From Brevundimonas subvibrioides ATCC 15264 (lineage in GTDB: Bacteria > Pseudomonadota > Alphaproteobacteria > Caulobacterales > Caulobacteraceae), in the NCBI RefSeq assembly GCF_000144605.1, contig NC_014375.1:744001-808000 (forward strand): a stretch of 64,000 nt of DNA, given 5' to 3'. Below, in pieces: positions 1 to 8,349 of this stretch. Each line of letters opens with the position of its first letter. Position 1 is the stretch's first letter. Both the position numbers and the translations under genes were made by a program. Under the pieces are notes generated by a model that saw only the letters and a list, made by a program, of their open reading frames with translations, was not told where the DNA came from and searched no databases.

Positions 1-416
1 CCGCCAGCGCCACCTTCACGGACTCCGAGGCCGAGATCGAAGCCACGCCGGGCACCCTGACCACCGCCGGTCTCCAGGGCGTCTCGGACACCAGCTATTC
101 GATCAGCCCCTTCTTCGAGCGGGGGCCGTTCGAGATCCACTTCAGCTACACCTACCGTTCGGACTTCACCGCCAACGGCAACATCACGCCGGGTTCCAAC
201 GCCGTCATCGACAAGAACGCGGCCATCGTCGCCGACGGCTTCGGCACGCTGGACTTCGGTGCCTCGTGGCAGGTCAACGACACCTTCCAGATCTTCGCGG
301 AGGGCACCAACATCGCTGACGAACGCCAGGCCGTCTATCAGGGCAATGAGGACCGTCCGTTCCAGGTCCAGGAATACGGCCCGAGCTACAACCTCGGCCT
401 CCGGGCGACGTTCTAG
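1..416 (+). CDS. TonB-dependent receptor, C-terminal part (5' end outside window)
   Basis: The first 138 codons in frame 3 read as the last strands of an outer-membrane beta barrel. Aromatic residues alternate with polar ones (SYSISPFFERG, HFSYTYRSDF), a typical NIADERQ-type segment follows, and the chain ends in LGLRATF with a terminal Phe, the usual signal for barrel insertion. The plug domain, and therefore the substrate, is outside the window. Receptors of this kind import large nutrients such as siderophores or glycans, using TonB energy. A hairpin follows the stop directly. The family call is firm; the ligand cannot be inferred. Confidence 0.85.
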   Translation, partial: ASATFTDSEAEIEATPGTLTTAGLQGVSDTSYSISPFFERGPFEIHFSYTYRSDFTANGNITPGSNAVIDKNAAIVADGFGTLDFGASWQVNDTFQIFAEGTNIADERQAVYQGNEDRPFQVQEYGPSYNLGLRATF

Positions 417-417
417 A

Positions 418-435
418 ACGCCGGGGTCCCGGCGT
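418..435 (+). terminator. hairpin after the TonB receptor
   Basis: An inverted repeat, ACGCCGGG with CCCGGCGT, begins two bases after the receptor stop. It folds into a strong GC stem with a very short loop. No T tract follows, so this is either a weak intrinsic terminator or an mRNA 3'-end stabiliser. Confidence 0.4.
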
Positions 436-555
436 GGCGGATGCTTCTGCTGCGCCGGGATCCACCGGACGCTGCGGCGTCTTTCGAGATTTGATTTCGG
501 TCAAAGGCGGCGGGGGCAAGATCGGCCAGTGTGGGGTGATCAAGGAGATCGCCCC

Positions 556-702
556 ATGCCCGCTTCAGCCATTCCCTTCGTCGGCGCTATCATCACCTTC
601 TTCGCCTTCTTCATCGTCACGGTCGGCGGGGCCGCGGCCTGGACGGCCCTGCCGCGAGGGCGACACCCGAATGCCGGCCTGCGCTCCGACCACATCCTTT
701 AG
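556..702 (+). CDS. small single-pass membrane protein, 48 aa
   Basis: An ATG at 556 follows an AAGGAG ribosome site at 542-547 with 8-base spacing. It opens a 48-residue frame starting MPASAIPFVGAIITFFAFF. Residues 6-30 form one hydrophobic helix rich in Phe and Ile. A short basic tail (RGRHPNAGLRSDH) follows and would lie in the cytoplasm under the positive-inside rule. The gene stands alone between the TonB receptor and kynA. I recognise no family. The ribosome site, the helix and the lack of any competing frame support a real small protein. Function unknown. Confidence 0.6.
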   Translation: MPASAIPFVGAIITFFAFFIVTVGGAAAWTALPRGRHPNAGLRSDHIL

Positions 703-797
703 GCCGCGGCGCGCGCCGGCGGACGGCATCGCCTCGTCCGACGCCCACGCCGTTCTGATGGGTTGAGGTCCGGGCCCCGGGGGTCGATACAGCGCGC

Positions 798-1616
798 ATG
801 ACCGATACGCCCCCCGCGTCCGCGCTGCCCGCCGACATGACCTATGCCCGGTACCTGGACCTCGACCAGCTGCTGTCGGCCCAGAACCCGATCAGCGACC
901 AGCACGACGAAATGCTGTTCGTCGTCATCCATCAGGCCAAGGAGCTGTGGCTCAAGCAGATCCTGCATGAGGTCGGCCTGGCCAAGAGCCTGGTGCGGGC
1001 CGGCGATCTGGTCCCCGCCTACAAGAGCCTGGCCCGCGTCAGCCGCATCCAGGCCGTGATGACCCAGAGCTGGGACATCCTGGCCACGATGACCCCCGCC
1101 GATTACCTGATGTTCCGGGGCGTGCTGGGGTCCAGCTCCGGCTTCCAGAGTGACCAGTTCCGGCGGCTCGAGACCATGCTGGGCCTCAAGGATCCCAAAT
1201 TCCTGGTGTTCCAGGAGGACCGGCCGGAGGCCCACGCCGCCCTATCGGCGGCCCTGTCAGCACCCAGCCTCTATGACGATGCCCTGTCGCAACTGGCGGC
1301 CGCGGGCCTGCCGGTGCCGGCGGCCGTGGTGACCCGGGACGTCAGCCAGCCCTATGTGCCGGAAGAGGCGGTCGAGGCCGCCTGGCTGGAGGTCTATCGC
1401 GACACCGGCCGCTGGTGGGAGCTGTACCAACTGGCCGAAAAGCTGGTCGATCTGGACGACGCCCTGGTCACCTGGCGGCACAAGCACGTCGTGACGGTCG
1501 AGCGGATCATCGGCCGCCGGCGCGGCACAGGCGGTACCGATGGTGTCGGCTACCTGTCCTCGACGCTGGAGCGGCGTTGTTTCCCCGAGCTCTGGTCGCT
1601 GCGGACCAAACTCTGA
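798..1616 (+). CDS. kynA: tryptophan 2,3-dioxygenase
   Basis: The heme enzyme that opens the indole ring of L-tryptophan to N-formylkynurenine, the first step of the kynurenine pathway in the cytoplasm. At 272 aa it has normal bacterial length. Visible signatures are the N-terminal YLDLDQLLSAQ and HDEMLFVVIHQAKELW, the central SSGFQSDQFRRLE and the C-terminal WRHKHVVTVERIIG followed by RGTGGTDG. By comparison with characterised enzymes, the second His of RHKH (about residue 230) is the heme ligand. No kynU or kynB is seen beside it, so it is a stand-alone gene here. The ATG at 798 fits the usual family start. Confidence 0.96.
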   Translation: MTDTPPASALPADMTYARYLDLDQLLSAQNPISDQHDEMLFVVIHQAKELWLKQILHEVGLAKSLVRAGDLVPAYKSLARVSRIQAVMTQSWDILATMTPADYLMFRGVLGSSSGFQSDQFRRLETMLGLKDPKFLVFQEDRPEAHAALSAALSAPSLYDDALSQLAAAGLPVPAAVVTRDVSQPYVPEEAVEAAWLEVYRDTGRWWELYQLAEKLVDLDDALVTWRHKHVVTVERIIGRRRGTGGTDGVGYLSSTLERRCFPELWSLRTKL

Positions 1617-1656
1617 CCGGGCGGGTGGTCAGGCCTGCTGTCTGGTAGGGAAGGAA

Positions 1657-1731
1657 TGGTGGACGCGACAGGGATTGAACCTGTGACCCCCTCGATGTCA
1701 ACGAGGTGCTCTCCCGCTGAGCTACGCATCC
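1657..1731 (-). tRNA. tRNA-Val(GAC)
   Basis: Read on the minus strand, the sequence folds into a full cloverleaf. The acceptor GGATGCG pairs with CGCGTCC, the D arm is AGCTCAGCGGGAGAGC, the anticodon loop TTGACAT gives anticodon GAC, and the T arm contains GGTTCAATCC. A genomically encoded CCA lies at 1657-1659. It sits 112 bp downstream of cpdR on the same strand. Confidence 0.95.
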
Positions 1732-1843
1732 GCCAAGACGGTTCCAGACGGGTCCGGAACGGGAAGGAGGGGTCTATACCCCAGCCCCTGCGACCCCTGC
1801 AAGGGCCAATCCGGGGCGTTTTGTAGGCATTGCGGAAACGGCG

Positions 1844-2203
1844 CTATGCCGCCGTGCACATCTTGTCGACTTCGGCCACCAGATCGCGAAGGTGCACGGG
1901 CTTGGACAGGACCTTGGCCTGGGGGCTGGCCTGGGCCGCGCTCAAGGCCACGGCGGCGAAGCCCGTGATGAACATGATGCGCAGGCCCGGCTGACGGGCG
2001 GCCGCCACGCGGGCGACCTCGATACCGTCGGCGCCCGGCATCACGATGTCGGTTAGCAGCAGGTCGTAAGGACCGTGTTCCAGCGCGTCGATCGCATCGT
2101 CGCCATTTTCGCAATCGATCACCTGATGCCCCGCCCGCTCCAGAGCGCGGGTGAGGAACCCGCGCAGCGATGCGTCGTCTTCGGCCAGCAGAATGCGCGC
2201 CAT
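1844..2203 (-). CDS. cpdR: single-domain response regulator CpdR
   Basis: A 119-aa stand-alone receiver domain starting MARILLAEDD. The acidic pocket is E8/D9/D10, the phospho-acceptor is D52 in LLLTDIVMPG, the Thr switch is in MFITGF, and K101 lies in LSKPVHL. Length, the FITGFAAVAL block and KPVHLRDLVAEVDKM match the CpdR family. In Caulobacter, unphosphorylated CpdR primes ClpXP to degrade PdeA and other cell-cycle substrates, while the CckA-ChpT relay phosphorylates and inactivates it. The chain ends in Ala-Ala, which in Caulobacter CpdR is needed for its own ClpXP degradation. It is divergent from the N-formylglutamate amidohydrolase gene, an arrangement I associate with cpdR in this class. 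Confidence 0.9.
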   Translation of the reverse strand: MARILLAEDDASLRGFLTRALERAGHQVIDCENGDDAIDALEHGPYDLLLTDIVMPGADGIEVARVAAARQPGLRIMFITGFAAVALSAAQASPQAKVLSKPVHLRDLVAEVDKMCTAA

Positions 2204-2328
2204 GCTTCGGTCGTCCCCCGGTTAAGACGGTGACGCTAGGCCCGGAACCGTAAACCGGCCATGAAATTCATCGATCCGGCGATCCTGCGGGCTGTGGATG
2301 ACGTGCGAAAACAGTCTATGCGGATCGG

Positions 2329-3204
2329 GTGACCGCTGAACCGACCCCCGAACCCGATGTCTCGAGACCGTCCGGCGACGTCTTCGATATCGCATGGCCG
2401 AAGGAAGCGGCCGGCCGTCTGATCTTTGCCTCGCCCCATTCCGGCGGACACAGCCCCGACGACATGCGGCCGGCAGCGGGCCTTTCACCGCTGACGTTGC
2501 GCAGCGCCGAAGACGTGGCCGTGGATCGCCTGATCGCCGTGGGGGCCGATCACGGCGTCCCGGTTCTGACCGCCCGGATCTCGCGCGCCTATCTGGACCT
2601 CAACCGGTCTCCGTCCGAGCTCGACCCGGTCCTGATCGAGGACGTGCCCGCGGCCGAGCCGACCGGGAAGGTCGCAGCCGGTTTCGGGGTGGTGCCGCGT
2701 CGCGCCGGCGACGGCACGTCGCTCTACGACCGTCGCCTGTCTCTGGACGAGGCCGGGCGCCGGATCGCGCGGGTGCACGTGCCGTACCACGCCGCCCTGG
2801 CCGGGCTGCTGACGGAGGCGCGGGATCGCCACGGCACAGCCCTGCTGGTCGACTGGCATTCGATGCCATCGCGCGCCGCAGGCGTGCCGACGCGTGGGCA
2901 GCGGTCCGTGGACATCATTCTCGGGGATCGGCACGGCGCGGCCTGCCGGTCGGCGACGTCGCGAAGGGCGCGGGCCCTGTTCGAGGCCCAGGGCTGGCGG
3001 GTCGGGCTGAACGCGCCCTATGCCGGGGGCTACGCCACCCAGCACTGGGGCCGGCCGGGCGCAGGATTCGAGGCGCTCCAGGTCGAGATCAACCGGGCCC
3101 TCTATCTGGATGAACGCACGCTGGAGCCATCCGCGGACTATGAGGGATTCAAGGCCGCGCTGGCGGCCGTGATCGCTGGCCTGGCGGGCGATCTGGGTCG
3201 CTGA
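2329..3204 (+). CDS. N-formylglutamate amidohydrolase family protein
   Basis: A 291-aa protein of the FGase family, zinc hydrolases that release formate from N-formyl-L-glutamate at the end of one histidine-degradation route. Conserved segments are FASPHSGG near the N-terminus, YLDLNRSPSELD, LLVDWHSMPS, DIILGDRHG and the C-terminal NAPYAGGYATQHWG with EALQVEINRALYLDE. The start is a GTG. No other hut gene is nearby, so its physiological substrate may differ from N-formylglutamate. It diverges from cpdR, with 125 bp between the two starts. The family is certain; the exact substrate is not. Confidence 0.9.
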   Translation: MTAEPTPEPDVSRPSGDVFDIAWPKEAAGRLIFASPHSGGHSPDDMRPAAGLSPLTLRSAEDVAVDRLIAVGADHGVPVLTARISRAYLDLNRSPSELDPVLIEDVPAAEPTGKVAAGFGVVPRRAGDGTSLYDRRLSLDEAGRRIARVHVPYHAALAGLLTEARDRHGTALLVDWHSMPSRAAGVPTRGQRSVDIILGDRHGAACRSATSRRARALFEAQGWRVGLNAPYAGGYATQHWGRPGAGFEALQVEINRALYLDERTLEPSADYEGFKAALAAVIAGLAGDLGR

Positions 3205-3221
3205 ACCCCAGTCACCAGACG

Positions 3222-3248
3222 AAAAAAAGCCGCGCCCGAAGGCGCGGC
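3222..3248 (-). terminator. intrinsic terminator (minus strand)
   Basis: A perfect 8-bp stem (GCCGCGCC with GGCGCGGC) closes on a TTCG tetraloop and is followed on the minus strand by seven T residues at 3228-3222. It ends the candidate sRNA and would also stop read-through from the DUF599 gene. Confidence 0.85.
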
Positions 3249-3302
3249 ATAAAGTCTATAGGGAGGAAACGCCCAGGAAGGGCAAGACGCCCGGAGGCGT
3301 CG
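3222..3302 (-). ncRNA. candidate small RNA with three hairpins and a CCU-rich loop
   Basis: Minus strand, in a 260-bp gap. A sigma70-like promoter (TTGACG, 17-base spacer, TAACTT) would start an RNA near 3302. The RNA would form a 6-bp hairpin at 3286-3301 (loop TCCG), a 4-bp hairpin at 3271-3283 (loop TTCCT) and an unpaired GTTTCCTCCCT stretch. It ends in an 8-bp stem with a TTCG tetraloop and seven T residues. Exposed CCUCC sequences complementary to ribosome-binding sites are typical of several alphaproteobacterial trans-acting sRNA families. It could instead be the 3' UTR of the DUF599 gene, but the internal promoter argues for independent transcription. Confidence 0.6.
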
Positions 3303-3308
3303 AAGATC

Positions 3309-3337
3309 AAGTTAGGTTGCGATGCACAATGCGTCAA
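3309..3337 (-). promoter_or_regulatory. promoter of the candidate sRNA
   Basis: On the minus strand the -35 element TTGACG (3337-3332) and the -10 element TAACTT (3314-3309) are separated by exactly 17 bases. The predicted start near 3302 places the first hairpin at the 5' end of the transcript. Confidence 0.5.
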
Positions 3338-3464
3338 GCAAGGTTTAACGCGCTGCGATCACGCCTTGTTACCAACCGAAATGCGCGCCTGCCTTGATGT
3401 AAGCGATTTCATGGCAAAAAACGTGCGCGTTCCTGATCGTTGATCATATTGCAGCGCGAAATGG

Positions 3465-4166
3465 TCAGGCTTCGCGCTCCCGATTGACCTCGATAAGCCG
3501 TCTGGCGGTCCGGATCGCCCGCGCCGCCGGTGAGGCCGACTGACGCCATACCAGCAGGGAAAACGCCGACAGCACGCCGGCCGCCAGCCACAGGGGCCCG
3601 AACAGCCAGGCGGCCGCGGCGAGCGCGAAGTAATAGCCCCTGACACCCTGGCTGAAGGCGGCGAGCGCCGGGTTCAGAACCTGGGCCGTGGCCTCGCCGA
3701 ACGCGATCTTGTCGCCCTCGGAATGCACCTCGGGCGCGGCCCCGATCAGGGCGAGGGCATAGTTCATCTGGCGGATGGACCAGATGAAATCCAGCAGACC
3801 CCGCGCCAGGCACAGCAGCACCAGGCCCAGCTTGGCCTCCAGCAGCTGGACCGGCACGTCCTCGGCCCCAACGGCGGTGAAGCCCTGCAACGCCTGGTCG
3901 CCACCGAACAGGATGCCGCCGACGCCCGCGATCAGCAGAAGGTTGGACGAGGCGAAGAAGGACCCCGAATTGATCGAATGGCCCAGCAGCTGGCTGTCCA
4001 GCAGGCGGATTTCCCGGTGCGTCATCGCCGTCATCCAGGCATGACGAATCGTCAGCATGTCGGTGTTCAGCGAGCCGCTGCGGTGGGCGAGCACGCGCAG
4101 CAGCGGGTCGTATCCCAGCCAGCACAGGAAGAAGAGCGCCAGTCCCAGCCCGTCCATCGCCGTCAT
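3465..4166 (-). CDS. DUF599 family membrane protein
   Basis: A 233-aa integral membrane protein. Hydrophobic stretches lie near residues 5-20 (GLALFFLCWLGYDPLL), 70-88 (FFASSNLLLIAGVGG), 108-128 and 178-205, suggesting four transmembrane helices. The patterns WLGYDPLL, HREIRLLDSQLLGH and SSNLLLIAG identify the DUF599 family, which has no assigned function. The gene diverges from ppa, with 106 bp between the starts. Its 3' side leads into the candidate sRNA and terminator. The family call is good; the role is unknown. Confidence 0.85.
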   Translation of the reverse strand: MTAMDGLGLALFFLCWLGYDPLLRVLAHRSGSLNTDMLTIRHAWMTAMTHREIRLLDSQLLGHSINSGSFFASSNLLLIAGVGGILFGGDQALQGFTAVGAEDVPVQLLEAKLGLVLLCLARGLLDFIWSIRQMNYALALIGAAPEVHSEGDKIAFGEATAQVLNPALAAFSQGVRGYYFALAAAAWLFGPLWLAAGVLSAFSLLVWRQSASPAARAIRTARRLIEVNREREA

Positions 4167-4272
4167 TGCTCAGCTGTCTCCTTTGGCACTGCGCGCCATC
4201 CCGGCTTGCCGTGCGGCCTCGCAGGCCTTATCACGCCTGCCACTCTTTCGCAGATGCACAATCGAGCCCGGC

Positions 4273-4851
4273 ATGAACCTCGACGCCATTCCCGTCGGTC
4301 CCAACCCGCCTTGGGACATCAACGTCGTCATCGAAATCCCGCAGGGCGGCCTGCCGGTCAAGTACGAGATGGACAAGGCGTCCGGCGCCCTGTTCGTCGA
4401 CCGCTTCCTGCACACCTCGATGTACTATCCGGGGAACTACGGCTTCATTCCGCACACCCTGTCGGATGACGGCGACCCCTGCGATGTCATCGTGCTGAAC
4501 CCGACGCCGGTCGTGCCGGGCTGCATCATCCGCTCGCGCCCGATCGGCGTGCTGAAGATGGTCGACGAAGCGGGCGGCGACGAGAAGATCCTGGCCGTGC
4601 CGGTCGACAAGCTGAACCCCTACTACACCGACATCGCCAGCTATCGGCAGCTGCCCACCATCCTGGTCGAGCAGATCGAGCACTTCTTCAGCCGCTACAA
4701 GGATCTGGAAAAGGGCAAGTCGGTCACGGTCAAGGGCTGGGGCGATGCCGGCGAGGCCGCCGAACTGATCGCCATCGGCATGCGCGCCCATGAGGACGCC
4801 CAGGCCGAGAAGGCCGCCAAGGCCAAGGGCAAGGCTGCGAACGCCGCCTGA
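4273..4851 (+). CDS. ppa: inorganic pyrophosphatase
   Basis: A family I soluble pyrophosphatase, 192 aa, hydrolysing PPi to two phosphates and so driving biosynthetic reactions in the cytoplasm. The catalytic metal-binding signature DGDPCD is at residues 66-71. Other family landmarks are VVIEIPQG, KYEMDK, YYPGNYGFIPHT and the C-terminal HFFSRYKDLEKGK with VKGWG. A charged Ala/Lys-rich tail of about 20 residues (EDAQAEKAAKAKGKAANAA) extends beyond the usual core. The ATG at 4273 is chosen because homologues start just before the PWDINVVIEIP block; upstream in-frame codons do not look like protein. Confidence 0.96.
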   Translation: MNLDAIPVGPNPPWDINVVIEIPQGGLPVKYEMDKASGALFVDRFLHTSMYYPGNYGFIPHTLSDDGDPCDVIVLNPTPVVPGCIIRSRPIGVLKMVDEAGGDEKILAVPVDKLNPYYTDIASYRQLPTILVEQIEHFFSRYKDLEKGKSVTVKGWGDAGEAAELIAIGMRAHEDAQAEKAAKAKGKAANAA

Positions 4852-4885
4852 TTGCCGCCGGGCCCGTCATCCCCATATGGCGGGT

Positions 4886-5886
4886 ATGACGACGCTCTCC
4901 GTTCTCGATCTCGCGCCGGTGCCCCAAGGCTCCGACGTCTCGCAGGCTTTGGCCAACACCATCGACCTGGCCCGCCACGCCGAACGGCTGGTTACAACCG
5001 CTACTGGCTGGCGGAGCATCACAACATGGCCGGCATCGCCTCGGCTGCGACCTCGGTCGTGATCGGGGCCGTGGCCGCGGCGACGAAGTCCATCCGGGTC
5101 GGCGCCGGCGGGGTCATGCTGCCCAATCACGCGCCTCTGGTGATCGCCGAACAGTTCGGCACGCTGAATGCCCTCTATCCGGGCCGGATCGATCTGGGGC
5201 TCGGCCGCGCGCCGGGCTCGGACATGGCGACCGCGAGGGCGCTCCGTCGCACCCTGGCCGGCGACGGCGACAGCTTCCCTCAGGACGTGATGGAACTGCT
5301 GCACTGGTTTGAGCCGGCCGCCGACGATCAGCGCATCCGTGCCAACCCGGGCGAAGGCCAGTCGGTGCCGGTCTGGATTCTGGGCTCATCGACCTATGGG
5401 GCCCAGCTGGCGGCCCACCTGGGCCTGCCCTACGCCTTCGCCAGCCATTTCGCGCCGACCGAGATGATGTCCGCGATCCGGATCTACCGCGAGACGTTCC
5501 GCCCGTCCGCACGCCTGGCCAAACCCTATGTCATGCTGGGGTTCAACGTCTTCGCCGCCGATACGGACGCCGAGGGCCAGGCCCTGTTCTCGTCGGTCCA
5601 GCAGGCCTTCGTGAATCTCAGGTCCGGACGGCCCGGCAAGCTGCCGCCGCCCTTGCCGGGATATGCGGACACCTTGGGCGAGGGGGAACGCGCCATGATC
5701 GGACAGGCGTTGGCCTGTTCGGCCGTCGGATCGCCCGCCACGGTGCGTGCGGCGGTCCAGGCCTTCGTCGACCGGACCGGAGCCGACGAACTGATGGTCA
5801 CGAGCCAGATCTGGGACCCCGCCGCACGTGTGCGCTCCTACGACCTTCTGGCCGACGTCATGCAGCCCATGGCCCTCGCAGGCTGA
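4886..5886 (+). pseudogene. LLM-class flavin-dependent oxidoreductase, frameshifted near its N-terminus
   Basis: The conserved luciferase-like monooxygenase N-terminus [14 protein letters not shown] through HAERL is read from the ATG at 4886. The rest, from [19 protein letters not shown] to the stop at 5886, is in the next frame. At 4988-4995 the sequence reads CTGGTTAC where LGY would need one more base, so a single nucleotide is missing from the Gly codon. Everything downstream is intact, including APGSD, the [12 protein letters not shown] block and TSQIWDP. Enzymes of this group use reduced flavin and oxygen; substrates are mostly unknown. The gene is either a recent pseudogene or carries a sequencing error in a short G run. 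Confidence 0.7.
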
Positions 5887-7155
5887 TCAGGCGCGAGCCG
5901 CCGTCCCGTCCAGTCCCAGTCGCGTCGACAGCGCGACGAAATGATCCGGCCAGGACGGCGGTGTGAAGTCGGAGACCGTCGGCGGCTGCCGCATCGTCTC
6001 CTCGATCGCCTGAAGCCAGCCCTGTCCATCGAGCGGATCGACCAGGCGGGCATGGGGCACCAGCTCACGGTGCGCCGGGATGTCAGACGCGATCAGCGGG
6101 ACCCCAAGGGCGCACGCTTCGACAGCGGGCAGGTCGAACCCCTCGACGGACGAGGGCGCAAGCACGGCGCAGGCCCCCGTCATCAGATCAGCCAGGGCGC
6201 TGTCGGGCAGGTCGGACGCCTGGTGGACGAGGCCGCGCAGGGGCGGCGAGCGCTGGAGGTGATCCAGCACCGCCTCGTTTTCCCACCCATAGCGCCCCAC
6301 CAGCACCAGCTGGGGAGCCTCCGCGCCCATCTGTTCAGCCAGCCGTCGCCACAGGGTCAGCAGGAAGGCCAGGTTCTTGCGCGCCTCGATCGTACCGACG
6401 TGGACGAAATAGCGACCCTTGCGATCGGTGGGACGAATCCGTTCGAAGGACGGTTCGAGGCCAAGGTGAATCGCGTCGATCGGCGGCGGGGTCAGCCCCT
6501 CCCGCGCCGCGAACGCGCAGAGTTCATGGGCCGTGTAGCGGGAGTTCACCACAATGCGGGACGCGTGGCGCAGGGTGCTCAGCACGCGATCGCGATGCTT
6601 GTCTCCGTCCCCCGGCCTGCAGAATTCCGGATGGGTGATGGGAATCAGGTCGTGCAGCATGACGATGCGCTGGACCCCCCGCGTCGCCAGCGCAGACAGG
6701 ATCACGTCGTCGACCAGACCCGTGTGGCCGACGTTGAAGTAGAAGGCGCTGTCCGGCAGGGCACCCGCCCCGCGCGGCTCGCGCAGGAATCGCCACAGCT
6801 TCGAAAGGGGGGCCGGCCTGGCGGTCTGGGGCGCGGGCGGCGTGCCGATGACCGACTCCGTGGCCCGGCCGGGCGTCTTCAGGGCGGCGACCAGTCGCTG
6901 TTCATCGCCCGTGAGGGCCCGCTCGGTGGTGCCGCCGGTCCAGCGGGCGCGCAGGGTCGCGACGCAGGCCCGGAACCAGTCCGGGTCCAGAGCGACCAGA
7001 CGGTCCTTGCGCGTCCTGACCGGGGTCACCGACAGATCCGGGCGCGACAGCAGCCATTCCGCATAGGCCAGGCAAACGCGATCCACGCCCGTCGGCGCCG
7101 TGCGCTCGGCCCGGCTGACCAGACGACTGGCGTCAAACAGGACGGAAATGGTCAT
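5887..7155 (-). CDS. glycosyltransferase family 4 protein
   Basis: A 422-aa GT-B-fold glycosyltransferase of the GT1/GT4 group, likely adding a sugar from a nucleotide donor to a cell-envelope glycan. The C-terminal donor-binding half is clear: YFVHVGTIEARKN, then LVLVGRYGWENE, and the signature PSSVEGFDLPAVEACALGVP with the conserved EGF-type acidic motif. The N-terminal half contains FDASRLV and TGVDRVCLAYAEWLL, typical of mannosyltransferase-like members. The ATG at 7155 (MTISVLFDASR) is preferred over the upstream frame start because homologues begin with this strand. It is a single gene between the frameshifted oxidoreductase and kdsD; the acceptor is unknown. Confidence 0.85.
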   Translation of the reverse strand: MTISVLFDASRLVSRAERTAPTGVDRVCLAYAEWLLSRPDLSVTPVRTRKDRLVALDPDWFRACVATLRARWTGGTTERALTGDEQRLVAALKTPGRATESVIGTPPAPQTARPAPLSKLWRFLREPRGAGALPDSAFYFNVGHTGLVDDVILSALATRGVQRIVMLHDLIPITHPEFCRPGDGDKHRDRVLSTLRHASRIVVNSRYTAHELCAFAAREGLTPPPIDAIHLGLEPSFERIRPTDRKGRYFVHVGTIEARKNLAFLLTLWRRLAEQMGAEAPQLVLVGRYGWENEAVLDHLQRSPPLRGLVHQASDLPDSALADLMTGACAVLAPSSVEGFDLPAVEACALGVPLIASDIPAHRELVPHARLVDPLDGQGWLQAIEETMRQPPTVSDFTPPSWPDHFVALSTRLGLDGTAARA

Positions 7156-7312
7156 GCATCCCCATCGTTCGGCACCACGCCTGCGGCGCGGCGGAGGGGC
7201 GTCCGCTCTGGCCAAGAAACCTCTGGAAATCCAGTCAAATCCGGCCCTTCGGCGTAGTTGGCGCTCATCGGCGTAGACCTTCGGCCTGCACCGGTCAATC
7301 GGCCGCCCGGCG

Positions 7313-8311
7313 TCAGGACAGGTAGCCTGCCTGCATCAGTTCGGCGACATGGACGATCGCCCGGGGCCGGTCATCCTCCACCACGAAAAGGTTGGAGATG
7401 CGGTTTGCGGTCAGCAGATCGACGACGTCGCTCATGCGCTGATCGGGGCTGACCGTGATCGGCTGCCGGTTCATGACATCGTCCGCCCGAACGCCCGTCA
7501 CGTCGGCTGCGAAAGCCCGGCGCACGTCACCGTCGGTGATCATCCCCGCAAGCTTCCCGTCGTCGTCCAGCACGGCGACCGCGCCCTTGCGGCCGGCGGT
7601 GATGGAGGCGACGACATCCGCAAAACTGGCCGTGAGCGGCACGGTGGGCGGTGGGGCGTGATTGTCGCCCATCCATTCGCGCACACTCTGCAGACTCATG
7701 CCCAGGGCCCCGCCGGGGTGATGCATGCCGAAGGCTTCCGCCGAGAATCCGCGCCGGTTCATCAGCACCATGGCCAGGGCATCGCCGAGCGCGAGCGTCA
7801 TCAAGGTCGATGTCGTGGGCGCAAGGCCGTTCGGACAGGCCTCGGCCACGCTGGGCATGACCATGGCCACCGCCGACATGCGGGCGAGGAAGGACGAGCC
7901 GCGCTGGGTCATGCCGATCACGGGGATGCCGTTGCGCTGGCAGAAGAGCAGGGGATCGCGGAGCTCGCGGCTCTCGCCCGAGTTGGAGATGGCCAGCAGC
8001 GTCGTGTCGTGCCGAAGCATTCCGAGGTCGCCGTGGCTCATCTCGGCGGGATGCACGAAAAAGGCGTTGGTCCCGGTGGACGCCAGGGTCGCGGCGATCT
8101 TGCCGCCGATGTGGCCCGATTTGCCGATACCCGTGACCACAACATAGCCAGGCCGCGACAGGATGATGTCGCAGGCTCGCGCCACGCTGGCATCGACCGT
8201 CCGTTCCAGGGCCTGAAGCGCCTCAATATTCAGGCGAATGACGGATCGGGCGTGCTCGGTCATCTCGCCGATGGCTTCGGGAGACGACATGTTTTTGGCA
8301 TCCAGCGACAT
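7313..8311 (-). CDS. kdsD: D-arabinose-5-phosphate isomerase (KdsD/KpsF/GutQ family)
   Basis: Interconverts ribulose 5-phosphate and arabinose 5-phosphate, the first step to Kdo for lipopolysaccharide. The 332-aa chain has a SIS domain (about residues 45-180) with GIGKSGHIGGKIAATLASTG, the metal- and substrate-binding HPAEMSHGDLG, and SNSGESREL. Two CBS domains follow (about 205-330), with MITDGDVRR and ISNLFVVEDD. The segment APTTSTLMTLALGDALA is diagnostic of this isomerase family. It is divergent from otsB and not linked to other Kdo genes, so a capsule-specific paralogue cannot be fully excluded. Confidence 0.92.
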   Translation of the reverse strand: MSLDAKNMSSPEAIGEMTEHARSVIRLNIEALQALERTVDASVARACDIILSRPGYVVVTGIGKSGHIGGKIAATLASTGTNAFFVHPAEMSHGDLGMLRHDTTLLAISNSGESRELRDPLLFCQRNGIPVIGMTQRGSSFLARMSAVAMVMPSVAEACPNGLAPTTSTLMTLALGDALAMVLMNRRGFSAEAFGMHHPGGALGMSLQSVREWMGDNHAPPPTVPLTASFADVVASITAGRKGAVAVLDDDGKLAGMITDGDVRRAFAADVTGVRADDVMNRQPITVSPDQRMSDVVDLLTANRISNLFVVEDDRPRAIVHVAELMQAGYLS

Positions 8312-8349
8312 GGCGACGGTTTAGCGAGCCGGGTGGTTGTAACGCAAGT

